Assembly (NCBI GenBank): GCA_030601845.1
Contig: JAUWAY010000007.1
Span: 1 to 64,000, forward strand
DNA from: Phycisphaerae bacterium
GTDB lineage: Bacteria > Planctomycetota > Phycisphaerae > Sedimentisphaerales > Anaerobacaceae
DNA: 64,000 nucleotides
Direction: 5' to 3'
In this document: positions 1 through 8,702 of the stretch, one piece after another
Position numbering within the stretch: position 1 is the stretch's first letter
How the letters are laid out: the number at the start of each line of letters is the position of its first letter
Position numbers and translations under genes: made by a program
Notes under the pieces: generated by a model
Told to the model about the DNA's origin: nothing
The model's database searches: none
Seen by the model: only the letters and a program-made list of their open reading frames with translations

Positions 1-579
1 GAGCGCCTTATCAGCAGATTCAACTGGGGCCTGGTCGCCAGAATCGACCCACCAAGCTACGAGACAAGAGTTGCAATTGTGCAGAAAAAGGCCCACCTTC
101 GCGGCCTGAGTATCTCCGATGGAATAGCTGAATACATCGCCCGCAAAGTGCACGCCAATATCAGGGAATTGGAAGGCGCTCTGACAACTATCTACGCGGT
201 AGCGACTACAACCAGTGAGGAGATTACGCTCGAATTAGCCCAGATGGCCCTGGAAGACCAGATTAGTGCGGCTGCCAGACATATAAGCATCACCGATATT
301 ATCGAGGTGGTAACCAGCTATTTTGATGTTCGTCTTGCGGATTTGCAGAGCAAAAAACGCAGTCAAAGCATTACCGAGCCACGACAGATATGTATGTATT
401 TAGCCAGAAATCTAACCAAGCACAGTCTTGAGGAAATTGGAGGCCATTTGGGCGGCCGAGACCATACAACCGTTATGCACGCCTGCAGCAAGATTGGACA
501 GGCCAACAGCTGCGACCCAAAAATGCAGGCACTGCTGGGCGAACTGACAAAACAAATCACGCAAGAGCCGCAAGCTTAA
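1..579 (+). CDS. dnaA: Chromosomal replication initiator DnaA, C-terminal part (5' end outside window)
   Basis: Replication initiator that binds DnaA boxes at oriC and opens the duplex. The reading frame is open from the first base, so the gene begins upstream of the window; an internal GTG at 79 is not the real start. What remains is the end of the AAA+ domain and lid (NIRELEGAL, the sensor II region) followed by domain IV, the helix-turn-helix DNA-binding domain, with the signature GGRDHTTVMHA near the end. About 192 residues are present of a usual 440-470. A strong hairpin terminator follows at 631. Product is certain from the signature; nothing can be said about the N-terminal half. Confidence 0.97.
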   Translation, partial: ERLISRFNWGLVARIDPPSYETRVAIVQKKAHLRGLSISDGIAEYIARKVHANIRELEGALTTIYAVATTTSEEITLELAQMALEDQISAAARHISITDIIEVVTSYFDVRLADLQSKKRSQSITEPRQICMYLARNLTKHSLEEIGGHLGGRDHTTVMHACSKIGQANSCDPKMQALLGELTKQITQEPQA

Positions 580-630
580 AAGCCAGAAAGAAAGTTTACG
601 CAACTCTCGTTGAGTGGTGATATATAAAAA

Positions 631-665
631 GGGCTGTGAGTTTTCTCACAGCCCTTTGCTTTTTG
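631..665. terminator. Bidirectional intrinsic terminator between dnaA and the PEP-CTERM gene
   Basis: A perfect 10-bp stem (GGGCTGTGAG / CTCACAGCCC) with a TTTT loop is followed by a T-rich tract on the plus strand and preceded by an A-tract, so it can end transcription from both convergent genes. Confidence 0.9.
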
Positions 666-685
666 GCCAAAACTTTAAATTTTGG

Positions 686-1351
686 TCAAGCCGAGCGTTT
701 TCTCAGCAAAGCCAATGTGCCTAAGCCAAGCAGACATAGCGTAGCCGGCTCCGGGATAGTCATAGCACCACTCAAAGGACCTTCGCCCCTGTAGCCACTG
801 TCCAGCATTTCGACAAAGCTGGTATAAACGGGAGGGTTAAGCCCTCCGTTCATCGAGAGTTCAAAATCCAGCGAACTACCAGAGGCCGCAATAAGATCCA
901 AAACATCAGAACCCAAAGCTAAGCCAGCAACAGTTACGGTCACACCGGTGATATCTACCTTAAACACGGTGTAGGCTGCACCAATTGTCCCAACGGGGAC
1001 CAGGTCACCACTACTAAGAGTACCGGTTAAGTAGATAGTTCCAGTATTAGGGGTACGTCCGTCTGAAATGGAGATGGGCCCGCCCGAGAGGGTGTATAGG
1101 CCACCTTGAATCCAACCTACGGTCATAACAGGTATGTGCACGAAGGCATCAACCAGAGGGTCGGTGTCAACGCCCAATGCCCTGTCAACGACGATATCCT
1201 GAACAAAGGTAAAGGTACCAGCTCCATCATAGGACCAGCAACCCGCACGGCTTTCATCAGTAGTAAACTCAATGTCCGCCATGCCTAATGTCGTACTGGC
1301 CAGCACAATGCTGATTAAACAGCTCAGCAAAATCTTCGATTTTTTCATCAT
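686..1351 (-). CDS. PEP-CTERM sorting-domain protein
   Basis: Predicted exported surface or secreted protein of unknown function, 221 residues. The N terminus MMKKSKILLSCLISIVLAS is a signal peptide. The C terminus carries the PEP-CTERM tripartite signal: motif IPEPATL, a short hydrophobic helix (LCLLGLGTLALL) and the basic end RKRSA, the signal handled by an exosortase. No exosortase lies in this window. The start at 1351 is chosen because a GGAGGA box sits 9 bases upstream; an upstream ATG at 1411 would put 20 extra residues before the signal peptide. The middle has no domain I recognise; it is Gly/Thr/Asp rich, like other beta-rich PEP-CTERM proteins. Confidence 0.9.
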   Translation of the reverse strand: MMKKSKILLSCLISIVLASTTLGMADIEFTTDESRAGCWSYDGAGTFTFVQDIVVDRALGVDTDPLVDAFVHIPVMTVGWIQGGLYTLSGGPISISDGRTPNTGTIYLTGTLSSGDLVPVGTIGAAYTVFKVDITGVTVTVAGLALGSDVLDLIAASGSSLDFELSMNGGLNPPVYTSFVEMLDSGYRGEGPLSGAMTIPEPATLCLLGLGTLALLRKRSA

Positions 1352-1616
1352 AATAAATTGTCCTCCTTCCATATTGTGCACAGCATCCCTGAATAGAAAA
1401 TCTATGCGCACAAATAAACATCTTCAGGAAGGCAGAAAGATGTGTGGAGTCTTTCACACCACTCCTTATAGGTACCAATGGTACTATTATTTTATAGGAG
1501 CTGGCAGGGAAGTCAAGAGAAAATTCCAAAATTTTTTAAAAATTTTCTTTTTTTTTGCGGAAGCAGGTATTTCCCTCCCTAAAAACGCATTTTTGGACCA
1601 AAAACCCAATTCTCGT

Positions 1617-1711
1617 TAACCGCGGAGAACGCTGAGACCACCGAGAAAATAAAAGTTATATCTTTTATATAACAAATATCTCTGCGTTCTTTGCGGTCTC
1701 GGCGGTGAGAA
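1617..1711. repeat. Inverted pair of a dispersed CCGC-GAG-ACGC-GAG repeat; rest of 1352-1773 has no gene
   Basis: Two arms, about 1617-1647 and 1679-1711, match in opposite orientation with some mismatches and enclose an AT-rich centre. A second pair of the same family lies at 58836-58955. The remaining part of the spacer 1352-1773 is AT-rich upstream sequence of the PEP-CTERM gene with no supported gene. Confidence 0.7.
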
Positions 1712-1773
1712 ATACAGGATAGCTGCCCGGCCGGATTCTTGCTAAAAAACTGAATTTTAGTATTGACGGAGGA

Positions 1774-2514
1774 TCATTTCTTCCTCTGTTCGGGGATAGG
1801 CAGGCCAAGCTCGGCGAGGACCTTTTTCATATCCTCCCAGACCCTCTGGCGGTTCTGCTGTGAATAATTTCGCAAAAGATAGGCAGTGTGATACGTCGGC
1901 ATAAGCTTTATGGGTGGACTGCCGAGGCCGGCATAGTATTCGTGAAATTCGCCGCGCAATTGGCCTATCGGCTTGGTGGTATTTAACAAGGTCCTGGCTG
2001 CGGGAGCTCCCAGGGCCACAATAATCTCAGGATTTATTATCTCAATCTGCCTTTGAAGGTAGCCAAAACAGTTTATTATCTCATCGGCGCGGGGGTCGCG
2101 ATTCTCCGGAGGCCGGCACTTCAGGATATTGGCTATAAAAACATCGCTGCGTTTTAGTCCCATCGCCGCGATTACTTTGTCTAACAGCTTCCCGGCCCTT
2201 CCGACAAAAGGTCGGCCCTGGGCATCTTCGTCTGCCCCCGGGCCTTCTCCAACAAACATTATGCGGGCGTTCGCTTTGCCCTCACCAGGTACGGCATTAG
2301 TTCGTGAGGAACCCAGGCCACATCTGCAGCATCGGCGAACCTCATCGGCGATTTTTTCAAGCTCGGCGGCTGCCTCGGCGACAGCTGCACTATCGGCCTG
2401 CTGCTGTGGCTCGGACGCATGGGCTTTGCCCTTGACCGCAAAGCCGCCGGTAAAAAAGTCATCCATCTCAAGGTGCTGGCGAACGACTTTATTAATATCC
2501 ACATCTTTTTCCAT
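1774..2514 (-). CDS. Uracil-DNA glycosylase, family 4 (iron-sulfur type)
   Basis: Removes uracil from DNA as the first step of base-excision repair. The family 4 signature is clear: GEGPGADEDAQGRPFVG with the water-activating region, cysteines in CCRCGLG and in LKCRPPENRDP that fit Fe-S cluster binding, and the late motif MPTYHTAYLLRN. The roughly 50-residue N-terminal extension before the glycosylase fold is Ala/Glu rich and typical of planctomycete members. I prefer the ATG at 2514, which begins MEKDVDINKVVRQHL. A GTG at 2547 would add 11 residues and cannot be excluded, because neither start has a well-placed Shine-Dalgarno box. It is transcribed away from the WYL regulator's 3' end, in the same direction. 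Confidence 0.92.
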   Translation of the reverse strand: MEKDVDINKVVRQHLEMDDFFTGGFAVKGKAHASEPQQQADSAAVAEAAAELEKIADEVRRCCRCGLGSSRTNAVPGEGKANARIMFVGEGPGADEDAQGRPFVGRAGKLLDKVIAAMGLKRSDVFIANILKCRPPENRDPRADEIINCFGYLQRQIEIINPEIIVALGAPAARTLLNTTKPIGQLRGEFHEYYAGLGSPPIKLMPTYHTAYLLRNYSQQNRQRVWEDMKKVLAELGLPIPEQRKK

Positions 2515-2626
2515 AGCAGTGAATTGTAGCGGCGTCCTTAGAATCACGCAATAAAAATGCGTAGATGTGTGAATGCGTAAATGCGTGAATGTGTTTAGGT
2601 GTTAACTCATCTATTCATCCACTCAT

Positions 2627-3601
2627 CTACCGTTGTTGCTCGTTGAGTTTAATCATATTTTTAGCCGTCTCGACGACTTTTTTTCGGAGGACTTTTGGTG
2701 CCAGGACCTGCACCTGGTCGCCATAGCCGAGAATCCACCAGGTGATTTCTCCCAGGCCGTCAACGCGAAACTCAACAGTGGCCGAGCCGTCGATGTTGCG
2801 AGTAACTTTTTGCGTGCTGTGCCATTGTACCTCGGCGACGTTCTCAGCGACCTTGGGCAGAAACCGCAGCTTGATATTGTAGATTCTGCCCTCCGGTATC
2901 ATCGACCAGGCCCTGCCGAAGTAATCTGCCAAATCAAAGTTCTCCCCGTCTAAAAAGCATTTGTCTAATATTTTTAGTTCCTTAATCCGGTTAAGCTTAA
3001 AGGTGCGAATACTTTTGTGCAGGCTGGAGGCGCCCAGAACATACCACGCTCTTTTGCCATACAGCAGATGATAGGGACACAGCTCAACGTCGATAATTTT
3101 ACCATCGAAAAGTGAATGGTATTTGATGTTCACCTTGTGTTTCTTCATGATCGCTTTTTGCAGTTGTGCGAAGGTTTTATTGAGCTGGCTTGTTGGCGCC
3201 TGAGCACTGACCCTTGTAGAGATATTTCGCAGGGCTGTATTGCAATACTGTCTGATTTTGACAGGTAGATTGTTTTCAATCTTCAGAGCAGCCAATAGAG
3301 CTGAATTCTTAAATGGCAACTGTATCTGGGCCCTTGCCTTATGGACCAGCAAAAGCAGACTCAGGGCCTCTTGAAGGTTTAATTCTACAGGTGGCAGGAA
3401 AAATTCAGGGTCTACGGTATAACCGCCGGCTCTGGCATCGTAGTGATATGGCACGCCGAGCGCCTTCAACTCTTTTAAATCGCGGAAGATTGTCCGTCGG
3501 GTCATCCCAAACAACTTTGCCAGATCGTCAGCCGCATAGCCCTTTCCTGCTTGCAATGTGGTTAAAATTTGCACGACTCTGGTGATTCTACTCTGTTTCA
3601 T
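2627..3601 (-). CDS. WYL-domain transcriptional regulator with N-terminal HTH
   Basis: DNA-binding regulator of 324 residues. Residues 1-60 form a DeoR/HTH_11-type winged helix (LAKLFGMTRRTIFRDLKEL). The WYL domain around residues 155-230 includes the diagnostic KRAWYVLGASS. A C-terminal WCX-like region ends with WWILGYGDQVQVLAP. WYL domains bind nucleic-acid or nucleotide ligands and are common in regulators of DNA repair and phage defence; the target here is unknown. Its neighbour downstream is a uracil-DNA glycosylase 79 bases away, so a shared role in DNA damage response is possible but not shown. Confidence 0.9.
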   Translation of the reverse strand: MKQSRITRVVQILTTLQAGKGYAADDLAKLFGMTRRTIFRDLKELKALGVPYHYDARAGGYTVDPEFFLPPVELNLQEALSLLLLVHKARAQIQLPFKNSALLAALKIENNLPVKIRQYCNTALRNISTRVSAQAPTSQLNKTFAQLQKAIMKKHKVNIKYHSLFDGKIIDVELCPYHLLYGKRAWYVLGASSLHKSIRTFKLNRIKELKILDKCFLDGENFDLADYFGRAWSMIPEGRIYNIKLRFLPKVAENVAEVQWHSTQKVTRNIDGSATVEFRVDGLGEITWWILGYGDQVQVLAPKVLRKKVVETAKNMIKLNEQQR

Positions 3602-3617
3602 AGCCTGCCTGCTGGAA

Positions 3618-3712
3618 CCCCGCCCCTCCGAGGGGCGGGGTGAAGTTCGTATCTCGTGAAGCGTATCCGGGTTTGGTCTGCCTCGTATTCCGCTTCACGT
3701 TTCACGAATATG
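3618..3712. repeat. GC-rich perfect hairpin and adjacent imperfect inverted repeat
   Basis: At 3618-3640 a perfect 10-bp stem (CCCCGCCCCT / AGGGGCGGGG) with a 3-base loop sits 17 bases upstream of the WYL start codon. At about 3646-3712 follows an imperfect inverted repeat whose arms both contain a CGTGAAGCG-like core. Both look like members of dispersed intergenic repeat families; a regulatory role on the WYL gene is possible. Confidence 0.65.
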
Positions 3713-3829
3713 ATTATACAGCCGACAGAGTATTCCGTCAAGAATTTTGCTCCGGCATTTTCGAATGTCAAGGAGCATCGTATAGCCCTGGCCGGAATTA
3801 GATGTATAAACAAAATGAGAACCCGACAG

Positions 3830-4528
3830 TTAGACACTCCAGTTTTTGGAGCCCTTAACGAATTTGCTTTGCAGGATTATGCCCACCGCTGTCGGTATTA
3901 GCAGGGCGGCCGGCAGAAACCATTTTTTGGCAAATACAAGCTCTTCCACCTGTTCTGTAGTCTGCGGATAGAGGTATAAAAGCGCCAGGACCCCGACCAC
4001 TATAAGGGCGCTGCCGCCCAGACTGGAAAAGAGCATAACGGCGATCCTGAAGATGATAAAGGAAATCATACCGCCGGCAATGAGCCCAATCAGAACGCCG
4101 GCCAAGATGTACTTTTCAGGCAACCCACAAGCATACCATACCCCCCCGGTGAGTATTCCGCCTGCGGCAGCGCCTAATATACAAACCGCCCACCGCATCA
4201 ACGGCACCGACAAAAATGCACAAAGAACCATAAATATAATACCCAGCCAGAGTCCATTGCCACCAACGAGCAGTTTATTTATCTGTAACCCGGCAAACAG
4301 ACCAATAAGCCCAAAGCTCATCGTAACCAGTATCTTGAAGACTCGCCAGCCGTAGAAGAGACAAACAATGCCGAAAGATATAAACGTTAAGGCTTCGAGC
4401 AGACCAAGCGAGGTAATATGTTCCCAAATCAAGTCTATTGGGACAAATACTTCTTCTGCTACTTCTGGCGGCTGTGGCGTTTCGCCGGCAGTTTCAACCG
4501 CCTGGGCGAGAATAGTAACACAATCCAT
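3830..4528 (-). CDS. Polytopic membrane protein, TMEM198/DUF4203-like
   Basis: Protein of 232 residues of unknown function. A 40-residue acidic N-terminal segment is followed by about seven hydrophobic helices rich in glycine (for example LWLGIIFMVLCAFLSVPLM and ILAGVLIGLIAGGMISFIIF), a pattern resembling the DUF4203/TMEM198 family. The start has GGAG 8-9 bases upstream. It is probably cotranscribed with the related gene at 4599-5450, which lies 70 bases upstream on the same strand, and the two look like divergent paralogues. No catalytic motif is seen. Confidence 0.72.
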   Translation of the reverse strand: MDCVTILAQAVETAGETPQPPEVAEEVFVPIDLIWEHITSLGLLEALTFISFGIVCLFYGWRVFKILVTMSFGLIGLFAGLQINKLLVGGNGLWLGIIFMVLCAFLSVPLMRWAVCILGAAAGGILTGGVWYACGLPEKYILAGVLIGLIAGGMISFIIFRIAVMLFSSLGGSALIVVGVLALLYLYPQTTEQVEELVFAKKWFLPAALLIPTAVGIILQSKFVKGSKNWSV

Positions 4529-4598
4529 TGTTTTTCTCCTTTAATTTGTTAGTCCTGCGAGGTAAACCGCGAATTATTCTTATAAAACCTCGTGCAAC

Positions 4599-5450
4599 TC
4601 ACCGGGTCCGCCAATGCGTGGCTGTTTTATCACTGTCTTCTTTATTTGCTTGTTTTTTTCTTATCCACTTTTTTCCGGTGCGTTGGCAGAGTAATAACTG
4701 CTCAATCGTACCGAAAGCCGTCATTGTGATAAAAGCGGCAGCATAAAGTGAGGTTCTACTATGGATGCCGCTAATAGGTGCAGCGCCTTTATACAATAAC
4801 AGCAAAATCATCCCTGCAAAAATAAGCAGCGTTCCTAAAGTCGCACAGCACAGAGCTGAAGTCAAACGCCAGAGGAAAACTCCAGCCACTATGAAAATCA
4901 TACCTGATGCTACTACCGCTACCCGGCTATAAGCCGGCATCTGCGACCAGGCGATTCTGTGTCTGGTGATAAAATCCGCAATGTGTTCTCTTATTATTTC
5001 TGCTGTCCGGCGAATACTCAGAAACTCGGCCTGCTCTGATATTTTGTCCTGCACCCCTGCTTCTTCGCTTTGCGAAGCAAAACGACGGGAGTACGGCATC
5101 GCTCTACCAGTCCCCATTTTGTCGGTGTATGGCCTGGCCAAAACGACAAGGCCGAGAGCCACCGCCAAGCCGGCCGCCAGTATTGTGATAAATATCTTTT
5201 CAAAAATTATTGCTAAACCGGCAGCCACTGCTGCCAGAATCATCGCTGATATGATATTCCATCCAAGTACGAAAATTCCACAAATACCGCCGGCAACCAC
5301 GCCTATAACAGCGATTAGGAGCTTTCTCAGGCCCAACCCGCCGAGCCAGACAAACAATCCGACTATGAGGCAAGCCAACCCCGGCCCAATTAAAATTATA
5401 GGCCTGAACCTTGCCGCCATTTGTTCAAGATTCTGAGCAATTTCAAACAT
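4599..5450 (-). CDS. Polytopic membrane protein related to its downstream neighbour; carries a palindromic in-frame insert
   Basis: Protein of 283 residues with about seven hydrophobic segments: four before residue 110 (for example GLACLIVGLFVWLGGLGL and AVALGLVVLARPY) and three after residue 175. A charged loop of about 65 residues lies in the middle. That loop contains the peptide RAMPYSRRFASQSEEAG, which is encoded by a palindrome (CTTCGC TTT GCGAAG at 5063-5077 on the plus strand) and looks like a dispersed repeat inserted in frame. The C terminus is basic. Fold resembles DUF4203/TMEM198-like proteins; function unknown. Confidence 0.7.
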   Translation of the reverse strand: MFEIAQNLEQMAARFRPIILIGPGLACLIVGLFVWLGGLGLRKLLIAVIGVVAGGICGIFVLGWNIISAMILAAVAAGLAIIFEKIFITILAAGLAVALGLVVLARPYTDKMGTGRAMPYSRRFASQSEEAGVQDKISEQAEFLSIRRTAEIIREHIADFITRHRIAWSQMPAYSRVAVVASGMIFIVAGVFLWRLTSALCCATLGTLLIFAGMILLLLYKGAAPISGIHSRTSLYAAAFITMTAFGTIEQLLLCQRTGKKWIRKKQANKEDSDKTATHWRTR

Positions 5451-5619
5451 AAATCGTGATTCGTATTCTATGAACTACCAATGTTGTTCCTTATTATTTA
5501 TCGGCCTGTTCGCACAATTTCCGTTAAATACTTGCTTGCTTTGCGGATATGAGGCCAAAAAAGCCGGTCGAGGCCAACAGTTTAAGTTGGGCTGGGTATA
5601 GGCATTCGGGCGTGCTTAC

Positions 5620-5703
5620 TGCGGATGAGAGGAGTCGAACCTCCACGAGCCGAAGCCCACAGGCACCTGAAGCCTGCGCGTCTGCCAATTCCGCCACATC
5701 CGC
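5620..5703 (-). tRNA. tRNA-Leu (anticodon CAG)
   Basis: Class II tRNA with long variable arm. Acceptor arms are GCGGATG / CATCCGC and the T arm has GGTTCGACTCC. The anticodon stem CAGGC/GCCTG encloses the loop TTCAGGT, giving CAG. CCA is not encoded after the discriminator base. Confidence 0.95.
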
Positions 5704-5837
5704 AAGGGTTCCCATTTTGCAACACGTCGCGAAATGGGGGCCCAGCAAACGCTAAATATAAGCAGTTTTCGCTGTCTCGTCAAGTGTTTTAGCGTAAAGC
5801 CGTTAGAAACTCTATAACGGAGTAATAAATATGATAC

Positions 5838-5899
5838 ACCCCGTTTAGAAGTCCTGCTGTTAGGAGGGTAGATGCCAGGTGACTTAATTCTAACGGGGT
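5838..5899. repeat. Inverted repeat of the ACCCCGTTAGAA family
   Basis: Arms ACCCCGTTTAGAA (5838-5850) and TTCTAACGGGGT (5888-5899) face each other across 37 bases. The same arms occur as a perfect 15-bp pair at 10834-10970. Confidence 0.75.
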
Positions 5900-5922
5900 A
5901 AATCTCACACCCTCCTACATTT

Positions 5923-6100
5923 AGAGCCTATCCAAATAACCCGCTCTATTGCGGCCGGCTGCAAAGCCCGATGCCTGCGTTGTCGACCAAAAATGTTCTC
6001 AACGTGGAGAAAACCACGCCTCCGAGCATTTTCGGCCTGCCGCCTTGGCCTCGAACTTTTCGCTCGACCTCATAACGACCCGGTTATTCGGATAAGCTCT
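5923..6100. mobile_element. MITE-like element with 22-bp terminal inverted repeats
   Basis: Left end AGAGCCTATCCAAATAACC and the reverse complement of the right end AGAGCTTATCCGAATAACC differ at few positions. The 178-base inside has no open frame and contains further internal inverted segments around the GACCAAAAATGTTCTC region. Size, ends and lack of coding capacity fit a non-autonomous element mobilised by an IS transposase in trans. No transposase is present in the window. Confidence 0.6.
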
Positions 6101-6376
6101 TAGTAAAAGTAAAGGTTTTAACGATTGCAACCCTTGTGCCTCTGGCCGTAATTTTGACGGCAATAAAGGTTACATCAGTTATACCGGTTTCGAAGAAACA
6201 ATTGTTTTGTCGCTGGTGGAAACATAGACGGCAAAATCAGCAGCATCGGTTTGGGATTAAATTATCAGCCGTCCTATAAAAGCACATTTCGGCTTTGCAA
6301 AAGCGGGGCCTTTTTTACAAGGCCAATTGCTATCCTGAATAAACCAATGATTTTCTTGCTTCTGACGGTTTTTTGT

Positions 6377-6436
6377 AGTATATTTTAAAAATAAAGATGG
6401 TATACTTTTAAGTAATATGGTATAGTTTTAAGCAGT
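6377..6436 (+). promoter_or_regulatory. Direct repeats with TATA-like boxes upstream of gspE
   Basis: A unit of about 20 bases, ATGGTATACTTTTAAGTAAT, is repeated at 6397-6416 and 6417-6436, with a looser copy just upstream. Each carries a -10-like TATA(C/G)T. Similar 18-20-base repeats stand upstream of the pilin and secretin genes. Confidence 0.5.
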
Positions 6437-6628
6437 AGTAGCAGTAGTAGCAAAGGAGAAGGGTGAAGCTTGCATGCCTGGCCTCAAGCTTCTCACTCTA
6501 TTTAAGTCAAGGAAGACAATGCGCGGGTTGTGTACCTGCAATTTGTCGGAAAAAAACTTGGTAAGTGGCAAGGGGCCCATTTTGCGATGAACCACAAAAT
6601 TAGGGACTCAAGAGATTGAGGTGATCGA

Positions 6629-8398
6629 ATGGAATCTGCGCAGGGTACCTCTAATACCCCTAAAACAAAAACTGATATCCTTTTTGGTGAGCTGCTTGTA
6701 TCCAAGGGGCTTATAAGCCACAGAGAGCTGCTCGAGGCGCTAAAAGAACAGCACGATGATGGTGGCCGACTCGGTGAGGTATTGCTTCGACTTAAGATGA
6801 TAACCGACGAGGAGGTTACCCCGGCCCTGGCGGAACATCTCTCAATGGAGTATATCCACTTTGATGATATTACCAGGATAGATATGAATGTCGCCCGAGT
6901 GCTGCCCGAAAGCATTTCCAAGCGATTCTGTGTTGCGGCTATCGGCGAGATAGACAACAAGATTGTCGTGGCAATGGCCGACCCGCTCAATGTTATCGCA
7001 ATAGATACAATCAGACTGAAAATAAAGCGTCAGATTAAGGTGGTTGTTAGCTCACCTAAGGAAATTCGCAAAGCTATAGAGATAATTTATCACGGTTCTG
7101 ATATTGAAGAACAGCAGCTTCGCGACCTTGTAGAGCTCGAAGTCGGTGGAGAAGGTGCATTCGAGGTCGAGGTCGTAGGGGAGGAGCAAGATGAGGATAC
7201 CAGCAGCGAGGTAGCTGCAGCCAAGCCGCCCGTGATTCGTTTTGTTGATTTGCTGTTAAGCCAGGCGGTCAAAAGCAGAGCAAGTGACATTCATATCGAG
7301 CCGCAGGAACGTTCAACGACGATTCGGATGCGAATCGACGGCGTGCTTCGTGATATGGTTCCGCCGGCTAGAAAGATGCAGGCTGCGGTGACTACCAGAG
7401 TAAAGATTCTATCAGAGATGGATATTGCTGAACGCCGGTTGCCGCAGGACGGCCGATTCAAAATGAGAGCCTCAGGTAGAGCTATAGACGTGCGGGTGTC
7501 GGTAATTCCAACCATATACGGCGAAAAAGTGGTGATGCGAATCCTGGATGCAGCAGCGGTAAACCATGATCTGAACCAACTCGGGTTCGAACCCGAACTT
7601 CTTGAAGAGCTTAAAACGGTATTGTCACAGCCGCACGGCATCATAGTAGTTACCGGCCCGACCGGCAGCGGTAAAAGCACCACATTATATTCGGCATTAA
7701 ACTACCTGAAGGACCCGAAGAAAAATATTACAACGGTCGAAGACCCCGTGGAATACCGTCTTGCAGGCATTAACCAGATTCAAATCAAGCCGGAAATCAC
7801 TCTCGATTTTGCCACTTGCCTGCGGGCGATTTTAAGACAGGACCCGGACATAATTTTAATAGGTGAAATCAGGGACAAGGAGACTGTCGAAATCGCTATA
7901 AAGGCATCTTTGACCGGCCATCTGGTCCTGAGCACATTCCATACCAACGATGCGCCCAGTGCGATAAGCAGATTTCTCTATATGGGGATTGAGCCGTATT
8001 TGCTGGCCTCTACGCTCAACTTAGTCATTGCTCAGCGACTGATAAGGAAGATTTGTGATCGCTGCAGAGAGCCCATAACCTTGAGTGAGAAAATCCTCAA
8101 GCACCTGAATATCGACGCCGAGCAGCTCAAGGACGCTGTCTTTTACCACGGCCGGGGTTGTAAAGCCTGCGGAGGGACAGGGTATTTAGGACGATTACCT
8201 ATATTTGAGTTCTTAGTTATGGACAGCGATATGCGGGAAAAGGTCATTACCGGTGCCAGCGAGATCCAGATAAGAGCAATGTCACGCGAAAAGGGCTATG
8301 GTGGCTTACTTGAAAGCGGTGTAATTAAGATGCTGCAGGGTCTAACCACCGCTGAAGAGGTCCTTAGCGCAACATTTACGGAAAAAATAAAAGCATAA
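6629..8398 (+). CDS. gspE: Type II secretion / type IV pilus assembly ATPase (GspE/PilB)
   Basis: Cytoplasmic hexameric ATPase that powers pseudopilus extension. The 589-residue chain has an N-terminal MshEN/GspE-N domain (residues about 10-160, LGELLVSKGLISHRELLEAL), an acidic linker near 185-200, then the ATPase core: Walker A GPTGSGKST at about 341, Asp box, Walker B ILIGEIRD at about 409, and His box. A zinc-binding tetracysteine (CDRC at about 476, CKACGG at about 512) is the PilB/GspE hallmark. An AGGTGAT box precedes the ATG. It opens the 13-kb secretion/pilus cluster and is followed by its platform protein. Confidence 0.95.
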   Translation: MESAQGTSNTPKTKTDILFGELLVSKGLISHRELLEALKEQHDDGGRLGEVLLRLKMITDEEVTPALAEHLSMEYIHFDDITRIDMNVARVLPESISKRFCVAAIGEIDNKIVVAMADPLNVIAIDTIRLKIKRQIKVVVSSPKEIRKAIEIIYHGSDIEEQQLRDLVELEVGGEGAFEVEVVGEEQDEDTSSEVAAAKPPVIRFVDLLLSQAVKSRASDIHIEPQERSTTIRMRIDGVLRDMVPPARKMQAAVTTRVKILSEMDIAERRLPQDGRFKMRASGRAIDVRVSVIPTIYGEKVVMRILDAAAVNHDLNQLGFEPELLEELKTVLSQPHGIIVVTGPTGSGKSTTLYSALNYLKDPKKNITTVEDPVEYRLAGINQIQIKPEITLDFATCLRAILRQDPDIILIGEIRDKETVEIAIKASLTGHLVLSTFHTNDAPSAISRFLYMGIEPYLLASTLNLVIAQRLIRKICDRCREPITLSEKILKHLNIDAEQLKDAVFYHGRGCKACGGTGYLGRLPIFEFLVMDSDMREKVITGASEIQIRAMSREKGYGGLLESGVIKMLQGLTTAEEVLSATFTEKIKA

Positions 8399-8702
8399 AG
8401 AAGCAAAAAGTGAAAAAGGAAAAACCAATTAAATGGGAACCCAAGATGTAAGGCGGTTTTTACTAAACTGGAGGTTTTCGAACGCCGATAAAAGCGCAAA
8501 ACGTAAAGCCATAGCGTAAAGCTTAAAATTAAACACGTTTTGAATTTTAAATTATGGTTTTTAGTCTTTAGCTTTGAGTTTTTAGTTCCCAGAAGGCGTA
8601 GTAAACCCCGCCAGAGATGGTAACGGGGCAAGTAAGAATAAGAATGTGGTATAAAAGGGAAGATTTGGGCTCCCGCAAGGCGGGGTCCCTCTAACGGAGT
8701 AA
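8399..8702. repeat. AT-rich spacer of dispersed low-complexity repeat between gspE and gspF
   Basis: No gene. The centre (about 8490-8590) is an inverted arrangement of AAAGC/GTAAAGC-type and GTTTTTAGT-type words, similar in style to spacers at 9912-10074, 12180-12310 and 13800-13950. Confidence 0.6.

Larger units (their letters stand above)
5704..6628. other. Gene-free stretch of about 925 bases with repeats and a small TIR element
   Basis: No supported gene. It holds an inverted repeat of the ACCCCGTTAGAA family at 5838-5899, a 178-base element with terminal inverted repeats at 5923-6100, and a set of direct repeats at 6377-6436 upstream of the secretion ATPase. The part 6104-6370 shows nothing I can name. 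Confidence 0.7.

Noticed and set aside
1272-1619. Plus-strand frame of 115 codons upstream of the PEP-CTERM gene
   Set aside because: It overlaps the PEP-CTERM gene start on the other strand and runs through AT-rich spacer; no family features.
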